This document shows, piece by piece, positions 1 to 6,286 of a stretch of DNA of 16,810 nt (within the stretch, counting starts at the first letter, position 1; each line of letters starts with the position of its first letter). The notes under the pieces were generated by a model that did not search any database, had not been told where the DNA came from, and saw only the letters and a list, made by a program, of their open reading frames with translations. The DNA is taken from assembly GCA_027040375.1 (NCBI GenBank), contig JALUMJ010000005.1, positions 1 to 16,810 of the forward strand, given 5' to 3'. This DNA comes from Campylobacteraceae bacterium (GTDB lineage: Bacteria > Campylobacterota > Campylobacteria > Campylobacterales > Sulfurospirillaceae). A program made the translations under genes and the position numbers.

Positions 1-206
1 CTACACAATTTATAAAAATTTTAGATTATTTATATACATTAAACCGTATAAATTGTATATAATATATATTTATTTGATTTATTTTTATGTATATTATACG
101 GTTAATTATCTTTTTTATATTTAATATGTATATAATATAAGATTTAATGTATATTTTATAAGCTATAAGCTATAATATCAACATTAGAAAAAATAAGGAA
201 ATTTGA
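1..206. other. AT-rich intergenic segment with nested inverted repeats
   Basis: No gene of convincing length is visible here and the base composition is almost entirely A and T. Two inverted-repeat pairs stand out. AACCGTATAA at 42-51 has its exact reverse complement TTATACGGTT at 94-103. TATACATTAAA at 33-43 has its exact reverse complement TTTAATGTATA at 143-153. The first pair contains the only GC-bearing bases in the area (CCG/CGG). The arms could form a cruciform or bind a dimeric regulator, but low-complexity sequence makes chance AT palindromes likely. A plausible -10 hexamer lies at 171-176 and is listed separately. Confidence 0.4.
171..176 (+). promoter_or_regulatory. possible -10 box for the small plus-strand ORF
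   Basis: TATAAT is a perfect -10 hexamer about 30 bases before the GTG at 207. This would give a leader of roughly 24 bases that contains the AAGGA ribosome binding site at 194-198. No convincing -35 is visible and there is no TGn extension. TATAAT occurs easily by chance in sequence this AT-rich, so the support is mainly positional. Confidence 0.3.
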
Positions 207-347
207 GTGATTAATTTAACTGTGAAAGAAAAAAATGATTTAAATGAAGTTTATAATTGTTTGGTTATAAACAATAAAACAGAGTCTTTATTGAGTGGAA
301 TTTATAAGATATTTTATTTATTTGCAGGGAAAATTAAAAGAGGATAG
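207..347 (+). CDS. possible small protein of 46 aa, unrecognised
   Basis: A short reading frame starts at GTG, directly after an in-frame TGA at 204-206, and ends at TAG. AAGGA at 194-198 lies 8 bases before the GTG. The product would begin MINLTVKEKNDLNEVYNCLV, with a charged, probably helical first half and a hydrophobic stretch near residues 30-42 (SGIYKIFYLFAG), then a basic end. Its stop codon abuts the hairpin at 347-367, so that hairpin could terminate both this gene and the convergent efflux operon. The position, RBS and shared terminator favour a real gene. The short length and GTG start argue for caution. I do not recognise the family. Confidence 0.4.
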   Translation: MINLTVKEKNDLNEVYNCLVINNKTESLLSGIYKIFYLFAGKIKRG

Positions 348-367
348 TGGACGAAAATATCGTCCAC
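347..367. terminator. hairpin between convergent genes, likely bidirectional terminator
   Basis: GTGGACG at 347-353 and CGTCCAC at 361-367 form a perfect 7-bp GC-containing stem with a 7-base loop. On the minus strand the stem begins 10 bases after the stop of the RND C-half gene and is followed by a T-rich tract (TATCCTCTTTTAATTTT). On the plus strand a TTAGTTTTT tract follows. It is the only GC-rich hairpin in an AT-rich gap between converging reading frames, which fits a shared intrinsic terminator. Confidence 0.65.
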
Positions 368-377
368 CGATTAGTTT

Positions 378-2033
378 TTAAATTGATTTTGTATTATCCA
401 TGAGAACCGGTACAAATATCAAAGATACCGCAACCGCAGCAATTGTTCCAAATATTAGAGCAACTCCCAGTCCGCCAAAAACAGGATCTTTCGCTAAAAG
501 TGTACTTGCCAATATGATAGCAGCGGCCGTTAAAAATATAGGCTTGGCTCTTGTCGCAGTTGCTACTGCTATAGCCTTTCTTTTTTCCATACCTTTGTCT
601 ATCAAACCAATGGTAAAATCGATTAATAGAAGTGAGTTTCTCGAGCTGATACCCATAAGTGCAATAAAACCTATGAGCGATGTCGCCGTCAGAAAAAAGG
701 TATCTACAGTAAAGACATCCATTACCCAATGCCCAACGATAACACCAATGATAGAGAGAAAACTGCCAAGAAGTATGATGCCGCTGATAGCAAAGCTCTT
801 ATAATAAACCACCATAAGTAGAAATATCAAGATAAGAGCTGCTATAAATGCACCTCCTAAGTCTCTAAATGTATCCATAGTCACTTTCATCTCTCCGTCC
901 CAATCCAAGTCATATAATTCGCCTGTTTTTTTATCTTTTAGTCTCAAATTGAAAAGATGAGTATCTGTGACTACATAATCTTTACTAAAATACTCTTTCA
1001 TTTTGCTTCTTGCGTCCAAAAGAGGATAAACTTGTGAAACCAAATCTGTCTCTGCTGTGATATTTACCATTTTCCTCAAATTTTTAGACATGATTGTAGG
1101 TGATGAGTTTACTTCATGTATCGTAACTATCTCGTTTACCGGTATCATCATACCTTTTTTATTCATCAGCTTCAGTGATGCCAATTTATCAGCTAAATCA
1201 TGTTTTGAAAATTTTGACAACTCTTTTGTTTTTTTACTTAAAACCAAAAACAGAGGTATCTGCTCCGGTGAGTTTGCACTGTTTTTTATAGCCACATCCA
1301 TACCTTCAAACGCAAGATACAGTATTTGGTTTACCTGCTTTATCGAAAGTCCTGATCTTATGACTTTTTCTTTATCAACCTTAAGCTCAAACTTTTTAAA
1401 TATCTCATCTTGCATAACATCTACATCAACCAAACCTTTTGTTTTTGTGAGTATAGTTGCAATTTCACCGGCAATTTTACGAACTTTTTTGCTATTTTGA
1501 CCATAAAGTTCAACAACTATAGAAGCTAATGTCGGTGGACCGGCAGGCTGCTCAATCATCTTTATATTTGTACCTTTTACAATAGGCTCACAACTCTTTT
1601 GTATAACAGGTCTAAGCCTGTGAACCATCATAAATGATTTTTCATCTCTTGTGTGTTTATCGGTTAGATTTACAACTATCTCAGCAACATTTTCATTTCT
1701 TTTAAATCCTGAACCCTTGACCAATCCTGCATAATCAAGCGGTGAGCCAAGACCCAAGTATGTCTCGATATCTTTTACTTCTTTCTCTTTTTTCAAGATT
1801 TTATTTACGCATACCGTTACTTTTTTAGTCTGCTCTATTGAACTTCCTGTGGGAGTATCAACATAAACAGAATATGTATTTGCACTTTTACCCGGTAGCA
1901 TTTTCGCCAAAACTATCTTTGTTGGCAACATCATCACAGATCCGACAAAAGCCAGTAGAGTTATCAATAGAACCAAAAACTTTTTAAATCTTGAATTTAG
2001 GATGGAAAAAATAATTTTCTCAAATAATTTCAT
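378..2033 (-). CDS. RND efflux pump, C-terminal half (TM7-TM12)
   Basis: This 551-aa protein is the second half of an AcrB/CzcA-type resistance-nodulation-division permease, which is normally one chain of about 1,000-1,100 aa. Residues 18-36 form the TM7-like helix, about 40-390 a periplasmic porter and docking region, and about 393-545 the last five helices. Residues 461-467 (GISSRNS) align with the TM10 region of AcrB that holds the proton-relay Lys, here Arg465. The helix after it has the R-x-K-P-I pattern at 495-499. The ATG overlaps the stop of the N-half gene (ATGA) and has its own AAGGA about 8 bases upstream, so it looks translated as a separate polypeptide. The two halves presumably assemble in the inner membrane with the adaptor and channel encoded upstream. 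Substrate cannot be read from sequence. Iron- or metal-linked export is an inference from the operon's Fur-type box. Confidence 0.9.
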   Translation of the reverse strand: MKLFEKIIFSILNSRFKKFLVLLITLLAFVGSVMMLPTKIVLAKMLPGKSANTYSVYVDTPTGSSIEQTKKVTVCVNKILKKEKEVKDIETYLGLGSPLDYAGLVKGSGFKRNENVAEIVVNLTDKHTRDEKSFMMVHRLRPVIQKSCEPIVKGTNIKMIEQPAGPPTLASIVVELYGQNSKKVRKIAGEIATILTKTKGLVDVDVMQDEIFKKFELKVDKEKVIRSGLSIKQVNQILYLAFEGMDVAIKNSANSPEQIPLFLVLSKKTKELSKFSKHDLADKLASLKLMNKKGMMIPVNEIVTIHEVNSSPTIMSKNLRKMVNITAETDLVSQVYPLLDARSKMKEYFSKDYVVTDTHLFNLRLKDKKTGELYDLDWDGEMKVTMDTFRDLGGAFIAALILIFLLMVVYYKSFAISGIILLGSFLSIIGVIVGHWVMDVFTVDTFFLTATSLIGFIALMGISSRNSLLLIDFTIGLIDKGMEKRKAIAVATATRAKPIFLTAAAIILASTLLAKDPVFGGLGVALIFGTIAAVAVSLIFVPVLMDNTKSI

Positions 2034-3655
2034 TTTTCATCCTTTTTGCTTTCTAATGCATCTTTTTGAAAATGGTGCTCATGATGATGCAGTTTTGGTT
2101 TTTTGAGCAATTTCCTTGAAAGATATGGGGTAAAAATATATGCTACTACCAATGAAGCAAAAAGCGCCACCGGTACATTTTGAGGAATTGGCTTCATAAA
2201 CTGCCCCATCATCTGTCCGACAAATGCCATCGGAACCATCGTAAGAATTATCGCCAAAGTAGCAACATTTGTAGGAGCGCCTATCTCATCGGTGGCTTCT
2301 ATAAGAATCTCATCCATATCCTTATTTACCGAACTGTGATCATGTAGATGCCTGTGTATATTTTCAATCACAATAATAGCGGCATCAACCAACAATCCGA
2401 GACTCAATAAGAAAGCAAAAAGTGTAATTCTGTTTATCGTTTGTCCTGTCATAAATGCTACAAAAATTGTAACTGCCAAGATAGCGGGCACCGTAAAAGT
2501 AACTATCAACGACTCTCTCCAACCCAAAACAAATACTAAAAGCAGAGCTATAATAACTATAGATATGAGTAGGTGAAAAACTAGTTCATTTACTGCTTCA
2601 TCAGCCCGGACTCCATAGTTTCTAGTTATTTTAAATCTAATACCTTCATTTGAAAGCTCACTTTTTAATTCGTTTAATCTTTCTTGGATTTTGTCTGCGA
2701 TAACAACAGCATTTGTTCCTTTTAATTTTGAAAGTGTGAGTGTGATCTGTTTTTTACTTTTATCAAATTTACCATTTTTTCTATATAATATCTCAGCACT
2801 TCTAAAATCTTGAATATTTTCACCTATCTGCACATCTGCTACATCTCTTAGGTAGATAGGAGAGCCCATATATTGTGCTATTATGAGATTTTGAACATCT
2901 CTTATACTTTCTATTGCATTTTTTACACCAAATAAAACCAGTTTACCATCTTTTGTTCTGTCTTTCACATCAGGCACATCTACTGCTAACGATTTTAGAG
3001 ATTTTACTATTTGTCCCATAGAAAGATGAAAACCAGAGAGTTTTTTCAAGTCCACTTGTATATTATATTGTTCTTTTTTTTCACCTTTTAGTGTGGTCTT
3101 TGCCACATTTTTTATGCGATTAAGTTCATTTTGTATATACTTTACTTTTTTGTATAAAACAACTTGTGAAATGTTTGATCCATCCTTTGGATAAAAAGCA
3201 ACTGTCACGATAGGAATATCTATATCTATATCAAATGGCTTAACAATAGGTTGCATAGTCCCTTTTGGTAATTTATCCATATTTTGCATAACTTTATCAT
3301 ATAGCTTCAGATTAGATGATTCTCTATTTTCACCGATATAATATACTACATTTACAATTCCAACATTTTTGGCCGCAATTCCATATATGTATTCAACGCC
3401 TTTTATCTCTTTAATCCGTCTCTCAAGAGGTTTCACTATGATATTATCTATCTGTTTAGGAGTAGCTCCTGGCAACACGACCATAACAGCACCGCCACTT
3501 ATCTCTATCTGAGGGTCTTCTTCTCTAGGCGTCACTTCTAGTGCTATGTAGCCCACAAGGAGCAAAAATACACCAAGCAAAGAGGTGAGTGGATTATGCA
3601 AGAAGCCTTTAGCAAGTTTTCCTGCTACATCTTTTGGATTATAACTTTTTTGCAT
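2030..3655 (-). CDS. RND efflux pump, N-terminal half (TM1-TM6), His-rich tail
   Basis: This 541-aa protein is the first half of an RND permease. TM1 is at about 22-41 and is followed by the PREEDPQ motif at 43-49. The porter domain runs to about 350, and five further helices lie between about 355 and 510. TM4 reads GLLVDAAIIVIEN (420-432). It keeps the first relay Asp (D424, AcrB D407 position) but has Ala425 where AcrB has D408, as in CusA-type metal pumps. The protein ends just after TM6 with a cytoplasmic tail containing HHHEHH (523-528), and another His cluster follows TM4 (H434, H436, H438, H440). The chain stops where an intact RND protein would continue through the TM6-TM7 linker, and the next gene supplies the rest. 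The start lies 8 bases after the adaptor gene's stop, with only a weak ribosome binding site. Confidence 0.9.
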   Translation of the reverse strand: MQKSYNPKDVAGKLAKGFLHNPLTSLLGVFLLLVGYIALEVTPREEDPQIEISGGAVMVVLPGATPKQIDNIIVKPLERRIKEIKGVEYIYGIAAKNVGIVNVVYYIGENRESSNLKLYDKVMQNMDKLPKGTMQPIVKPFDIDIDIPIVTVAFYPKDGSNISQVVLYKKVKYIQNELNRIKNVAKTTLKGEKKEQYNIQVDLKKLSGFHLSMGQIVKSLKSLAVDVPDVKDRTKDGKLVLFGVKNAIESIRDVQNLIIAQYMGSPIYLRDVADVQIGENIQDFRSAEILYRKNGKFDKSKKQITLTLSKLKGTNAVVIADKIQERLNELKSELSNEGIRFKITRNYGVRADEAVNELVFHLLISIVIIALLLVFVLGWRESLIVTFTVPAILAVTIFVAFMTGQTINRITLFAFLLSLGLLVDAAIIVIENIHRHLHDHSSVNKDMDEILIEATDEIGAPTNVATLAIILTMVPMAFVGQMMGQFMKPIPQNVPVALFASLVVAYIFTPYLSRKLLKKPKLHHHEHHFQKDALESKKDEK

Positions 3656-3663
3656 CTTTTAGC

Positions 3664-4464
3664 CTATTTTATATTTACTACAGCATACATTCCCGGATAT
3701 ACTGTCTTGCCCATTTGGTCAAATTTAACTTTTAATCTAAAAGTATGTGTCATTGGATTTGAACTCGGTATGATAGAATCAATCACACCCTTTGATTTTA
3801 AACCTATAGAAGGAATTTCAACTTCCACCTTTTCTCCCAATTTTATATCTTTTAAGTTGCTTTCTGATATCTCTGTTGAGATCTTTAAATCACTAAGATC
3901 CGAGAGTATGATTGCAGGCATTCCTGGCATCGCCATCTCTCCTACTTTTATATTTTTTGCTATCACTACTCCGTCATTCGGTGCTTTTATCTTAAGATAT
4001 TTATATTGATTTAAAACTTCTTGAAGCTTTGCTTTTGCCTGCTTAATCTGCTCTTTGGAGATTTTAACCATGGCTTTAAGATTCTTTTCTGCTAATTCAA
4101 GGTTTTCAACATCATACTTTGAAACCATATCTTTTTTTAGCAATCTTCTGTATCTTTGAAGATTTAACTCTACATTTTGATATTGATTTTCATACATTTG
4201 AGATGCAAGTTTTGCTTGAGATATGGCTAATTCAACTTGGGCTTTTGCACTATCAATCTCTTTTGAATCAATCTCATATAATAATTGACCTTTTTTTACC
4301 CTGTCGCCTTCATCAACACCAACTTTTATAACAAAACCCATATACCTACTTGTCATCATCTTTTGATTATCAGATATAACACTTCCTGTTAAGTTCAAGT
4401 TTCCTGCCAAAAGTTGTATTGCTAGCATAAAAACCAGTGCTATAGCACTAAACAAATTTTTCAT
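3664..4464 (-). CDS. RND periplasmic adaptor (membrane fusion protein), short form
   Basis: The 266-aa product is an HlyD/AcrA-type adaptor that links the inner-membrane pump to the outer-membrane channel. Residues 1-21 form a signal peptide (hydrophobic core SAIALVFMLAIQLLAG), with no obvious lipobox Cys. The lipoyl half-motif GFVIKVGVDEGDRVKKGQLL is at about 43-62. A coiled-coil hairpin rich in K, E, Q and A runs from about 70 to 150, the second lipoyl half (IKAPNDGVV) follows, and a beta-barrel ends with PGMYAVVNIK. It is shorter than typical adaptors of 350-400 aa and appears to lack the membrane-proximal domain, but both ends look natural. Its ATG overlaps the TolC-like gene's stop (ATGA at 4461-4464) and GGAGAAGGA lies just upstream, indicating translational coupling. 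Confidence 0.88.
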   Translation of the reverse strand: MKNLFSAIALVFMLAIQLLAGNLNLTGSVISDNQKMMTSRYMGFVIKVGVDEGDRVKKGQLLYEIDSKEIDSAKAQVELAISQAKLASQMYENQYQNVELNLQRYRRLLKKDMVSKYDVENLELAEKNLKAMVKISKEQIKQAKAKLQEVLNQYKYLKIKAPNDGVVIAKNIKVGEMAMPGMPAIILSDLSDLKISTEISESNLKDIKLGEKVEVEIPSIGLKSKGVIDSIIPSSNPMTHTFRLKVKFDQMGKTVYPGMYAVVNIK

Positions 4465-5828
4465 ATTCCTTCTCCATTAGCTATATTTTCCAATTCAAGT
4501 ATTTTACTTGTTCTTTTGTTTTGAACCTCTTTTAGCTTCAAAACTTTTTCTATCTCCAACGACTGTTTTATAATCACATCATTTATAGAGACTAATTTTT
4601 CTTGATATCGTCCAAGATAATTTTTATATATTGTTCTTGTTAATTCTAATTCTGTATTGAGGCTGTCTATATCAAAATCCATACTTTCAATCTCTGTTTT
4701 TATCTTTGCGACTTTTAAAGCAATACCTTTTTTCGCCAACTCTACTTGAGCTTTTACTTTCATATTTTTAATTTTTGCTTCTTGAATACTGTTTTTGTCA
4801 ATATTTCCATTAAAAATATTCCACTTAAACTGCAGGCCGATTGTGTATGCGTCATGTTTTGCAAAATCATTTAAAAAGTTATTGTCTGCACTAGAGTATT
4901 CTGCGAAGGCACCGACTACCGGCAAGTTTGCGGATTTCTTCAATTTAATATTCATATCTGTTATCTTTAAACCCTGTTTTGCTTTTTGAATATCTATATT
5001 TTTACTTAAAATTTCATCCAAATCAAAAGTTTTCGGCATAACTTTAGTAAATGTTCCAGAGATTGATTTGACTTTTGAATTAAGTAAAAATGATATAAAA
5101 TGCAAAACAAGCTTTTTATTTGCTTTTGCCGTATTTATCATCCTAACAACATTTGCTTTTTTTGATTGCACTTCCAATAAATCAACTTTTTTTGCATATC
5201 CCTCATTTATCATTGCTCGTGCCATATCTTCAAGCTTTAGCATATTTTTTTCTATTATGCTTAAATTTTTAAGATATGAATCCAGAAGATATATATTGTA
5301 ATAACTCTTTTTAAGTTGATAGATTTTTTCATTTACTATTTTTTTTGTATCAAGCTTACTAAGCTTTGTTAGTGCTGCTGTAATTTTACCATATTGCTCT
5401 AACTTACCACCTGTATATAAAGGAACTTCATAGTGTAGTTTCGTTTGAAAGTGATTTCTTGCATCAGGATAGTTTAAATCATTTGGCTGAACAGAAAGAA
5501 TATTAGTCGTACCCGGAGGAGGAGACAAAAAATCTGCAAAACCAAAATCACCAAATGTCGCTTCTCTGCTTTGCAATTTAAAGCCAAAAACATTGCCGGC
5601 GTCATTTGAGCGCATTGCCAACTGAATTAAATCCAATTTTCCATAATTGTAACCTTTAGCTATCTTATGTTCAAATGATTTTATATCTTCATTGAATTTT
5701 GCTATGTTTATTTCCAAGGAATCTCTTTTTAGAATTTCTATAGCTTTATTTAAATCAAGATGTGTATAAATTTGTGTTTGAGCAAAAATAGGCAGAGTTA
5801 CAAAGATAAGCCATAATATAATCTTCAT
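4461..5828 (-). CDS. TolC-like outer membrane efflux channel
   Basis: This is an outer membrane factor of about 455 aa, the exit duct of the tripartite efflux system. The N-terminus (MKIILWLIFVTLPIFAQTQ) is a typical signal peptide with likely cleavage near FA-QTQ. The mature protein shows the long alternating helical repeats of the OEP family, in two halves. Strand-like segments include HYEVPLYTGGKL and, in the second repeat, LQFKWNIFNGN, which matches the family's W-x-[LI]-F-x-G motif. I place the start at the second ATG (5828) because GGAG lies 6 bases before it. The first ATG, at 5840, has no ribosome binding site. It is the first gene of the operon and its stop overlaps the adaptor start. 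Confidence 0.87.
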   Translation of the reverse strand: MKIILWLIFVTLPIFAQTQIYTHLDLNKAIEILKRDSLEINIAKFNEDIKSFEHKIAKGYNYGKLDLIQLAMRSNDAGNVFGFKLQSREATFGDFGFADFLSPPPGTTNILSVQPNDLNYPDARNHFQTKLHYEVPLYTGGKLEQYGKITAALTKLSKLDTKKIVNEKIYQLKKSYYNIYLLDSYLKNLSIIEKNMLKLEDMARAMINEGYAKKVDLLEVQSKKANVVRMINTAKANKKLVLHFISFLLNSKVKSISGTFTKVMPKTFDLDEILSKNIDIQKAKQGLKITDMNIKLKKSANLPVVGAFAEYSSADNNFLNDFAKHDAYTIGLQFKWNIFNGNIDKNSIQEAKIKNMKVKAQVELAKKGIALKVAKIKTEIESMDFDIDSLNTELELTRTIYKNYLGRYQEKLVSINDVIIKQSLEIEKVLKLKEVQNKRTSKILELENIANGEGI

Positions 5829-5880
5829 TATCAACTCCATAATTTTTATTTTTAGGGTTTTTAAAATTACCCTTTAGATG

Positions 5881-5922
5881 TAACTGCAACTATCACATCT
5901 TAAACGATGATAATTGCAGTTA
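5881..5922 (-). other. 15-bp stem-loop in the efflux operon leader
   Basis: The arms at 5881-5895 and 5908-5922 are reverse complements over 15 bases with one exception and enclose a 12-base loop. Read as minus-strand RNA the exception is a U-G wobble, so the stem is continuous. Read as plus-strand RNA it would be a C-A mismatch. That asymmetry supports a function in the minus-strand transcript. If transcription starts near 5928, the stem-loop begins within a few bases of the 5' end, about 50-95 bases before the TolC-like start codon. No T run follows, so a terminator is unlikely. It may stabilise the mRNA, or the DNA palindrome may bind a local repressor. Confidence 0.6.
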
Positions 5923-5935
5923 ATAATGATTATTA
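5921..5935 (-). promoter_or_regulatory. Fur-type operator (7-1-7 palindrome) at the efflux promoter
   Basis: TAATAATGATTATTA is a perfect 7-1-7 inverted repeat. It is identical to the TAATAAT-n-ATTATTA consensus that I recall as published for iron-bound Fur of Helicobacter pylori, also a member of Campylobacterota. It matches 13 of 15 positions of the E. coli-type TGATAATnATTATCA. It shares one base with the -10 hexamer and covers the expected transcription start, the classic place for a repressor. Iron-dependent repression of the efflux operon is therefore inferred. The site's AT-only arms lower its specificity. Confidence 0.6.
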
Positions 5936-5943
5936 TTATAGCA
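5935..5943 (-). promoter_or_regulatory. extended -10 promoter of the efflux operon
   Basis: On the minus strand this reads TGCTATAAT, a perfect TGn-extended -10 element. No clear -35 hexamer is present and the upstream bases are AT-rich, as is usual for sigma-70 promoters in Campylobacterota. Transcription would start near 5928, inside the adjoining Fur-type box, and give a leader of about 100 bases before the TolC-like gene. The promoter lies 20 bases after the stop of the 49-aa gene, so the efflux operon can be expressed separately from the SQR unit. Confidence 0.65.
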
Positions 5944-5963
5944 AAGTTTTCTATAAAATAAAT

Positions 5964-6113
5964 TTAATGATGTGATTTCAAAATTAAAACTGTCATTTTG
6001 ATGTTAATAACAATAAACCTAAAAAACTGCCAAATCACACAATTTCTTCTAAATTTTGTAAACGCAGATGGCACCGGTGTATAAGCATTTTGACTATATG
6101 GTTTTATTTTCAT
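5964..6113 (-). CDS. 49-aa small protein downstream of the SQR-family gene
   Basis: A 50-codon frame starts at ATG 6113 with an excellent ribosome binding site (AAAAAAGGAG, 7 bases before the ATG) and ends at TAA. The product begins MKIKPYSQNAYTPVPSAFTK, then has a basic patch with a single Cys (FRRNC, C25), then a hydrophobic, probably membrane-associated helix over about 26-45 interrupted by R32 and K39. It ends KSHH. The non-random N-terminus, the RBS and the location behind the SQR-family gene on the same strand make it a credible gene. A role as a small membrane partner of that flavoenzyme is inference. I do not recognise a named family. Its stop lies just before the efflux operon promoter. 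Confidence 0.7.
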   Translation of the reverse strand: MKIKPYSQNAYTPVPSAFTKFRRNCVIWQFFRFIVINIKMTVLILKSHH

Positions 6114-6130
6114 TTTATTTCTCCTTTTTT

Positions 6131-6167
6131 ATGGGCAGAGCCCATTAAAAATTCCTCTCACTAAAGC
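6131..6167 (-). repeat. modular hairpin repeat, copy A (before the 49-aa gene)
   Basis: ATGGGC-AGA-GCCCAT at 6131-6145 is a perfect 6-bp stem with a 3-base loop. The unit around it (6139-6167) is repeated almost exactly at 6216-6243 with a single A-residue length difference. On the minus strand the conserved order is GAGAGGAATTTTTAAT, then GGGC-loop-GCCC, then an A run and a GGAG ribosome binding site, then the ATG of the 49-aa gene. A variable palindrome-rich segment (CTTTGCAAAG and neighbours, to about 6182) lies on the far side. No T run follows the GGGC hairpin on either strand, so it is not a simple terminator. Confidence 0.65.
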
Positions 6168-6208
6168 TTTTGCTTTGCAAAGAGTATCTCTTTATCTCTA
6201 ACTGTCTT

Positions 6209-6255
6209 GGGCAAAAGCCCATTAAAATTCCTCTCACTAAAGCCAAACCTTTTGG
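6209..6255 (-). repeat. modular hairpin repeat, copy B (after the SQR-family gene)
   Basis: GGGC-AAAA-GCCC at 6209-6220 is followed on the plus strand by the same 28-base unit as copy A (6216-6243), then by a second hairpin AGCCAAA/TTTGGCT (6241-6257). The copies are offset by about 77 bases, giving a tandem duplication between the SQR-family gene and the 49-aa gene. The part shared with copy A is the CTCTCAC arm, the AT spacer and the GGGC hairpin. The second hairpin's sequence differs, so the element looks modular: one variable stem plus one conserved stem. Confidence 0.6.
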
Positions 6256-6286
6256 CTAGATAGAGCTTCTGTTTTCACTATAAAAC

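Noticed and set aside
400..804. Plus-strand ORF of 134 codons opposite the RND C-half
   Set aside because: It is antisense to well-recognised transmembrane helices TM8-TM12, has no convincing ribosome binding site, and its composition mirrors the coding strand.
1057..1500. Plus-strand ORF of 147 codons
   Set aside because: It lies fully within the porter domain of the RND C-half on the other strand and encodes a low-complexity Phe/Ser/Ile-rich peptide typical of an antisense shadow.
3596..4009. Plus-strand ORF of 137 codons across the RND-adaptor junction
   Set aside because: It is antisense to the adaptor's beta-barrel and the pump N-terminus, with no RBS and no recognisable domain.
5829..5840. 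Upstream ATG (5840) as the start of the TolC-like gene
   Set aside because: It has no ribosome binding site. The bases it would use as codons include the GGAG that serves the ATG at 5828, which begins a clean signal peptide.
5855..5872. GGGT...ACCC inverted repeat just before the TolC-like gene
   Set aside because: Only 4-5 bases pair around a 10-base AT core, too little to call a separate operator or hairpin.
6131..6145. GGGC-GCCC hairpin as an intrinsic terminator after the SQR-family gene
   Set aside because: The T run precedes the stem and an A run follows it on both strands, the opposite of a terminator, and on the minus strand it leads straight into an RBS.
6139..6243. Repeated 28-base unit as a CRISPR array
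   Set aside because: Only two copies are present, the units carry hairpins and adjoin an RBS, and no cas gene or further spacer pattern is visible.
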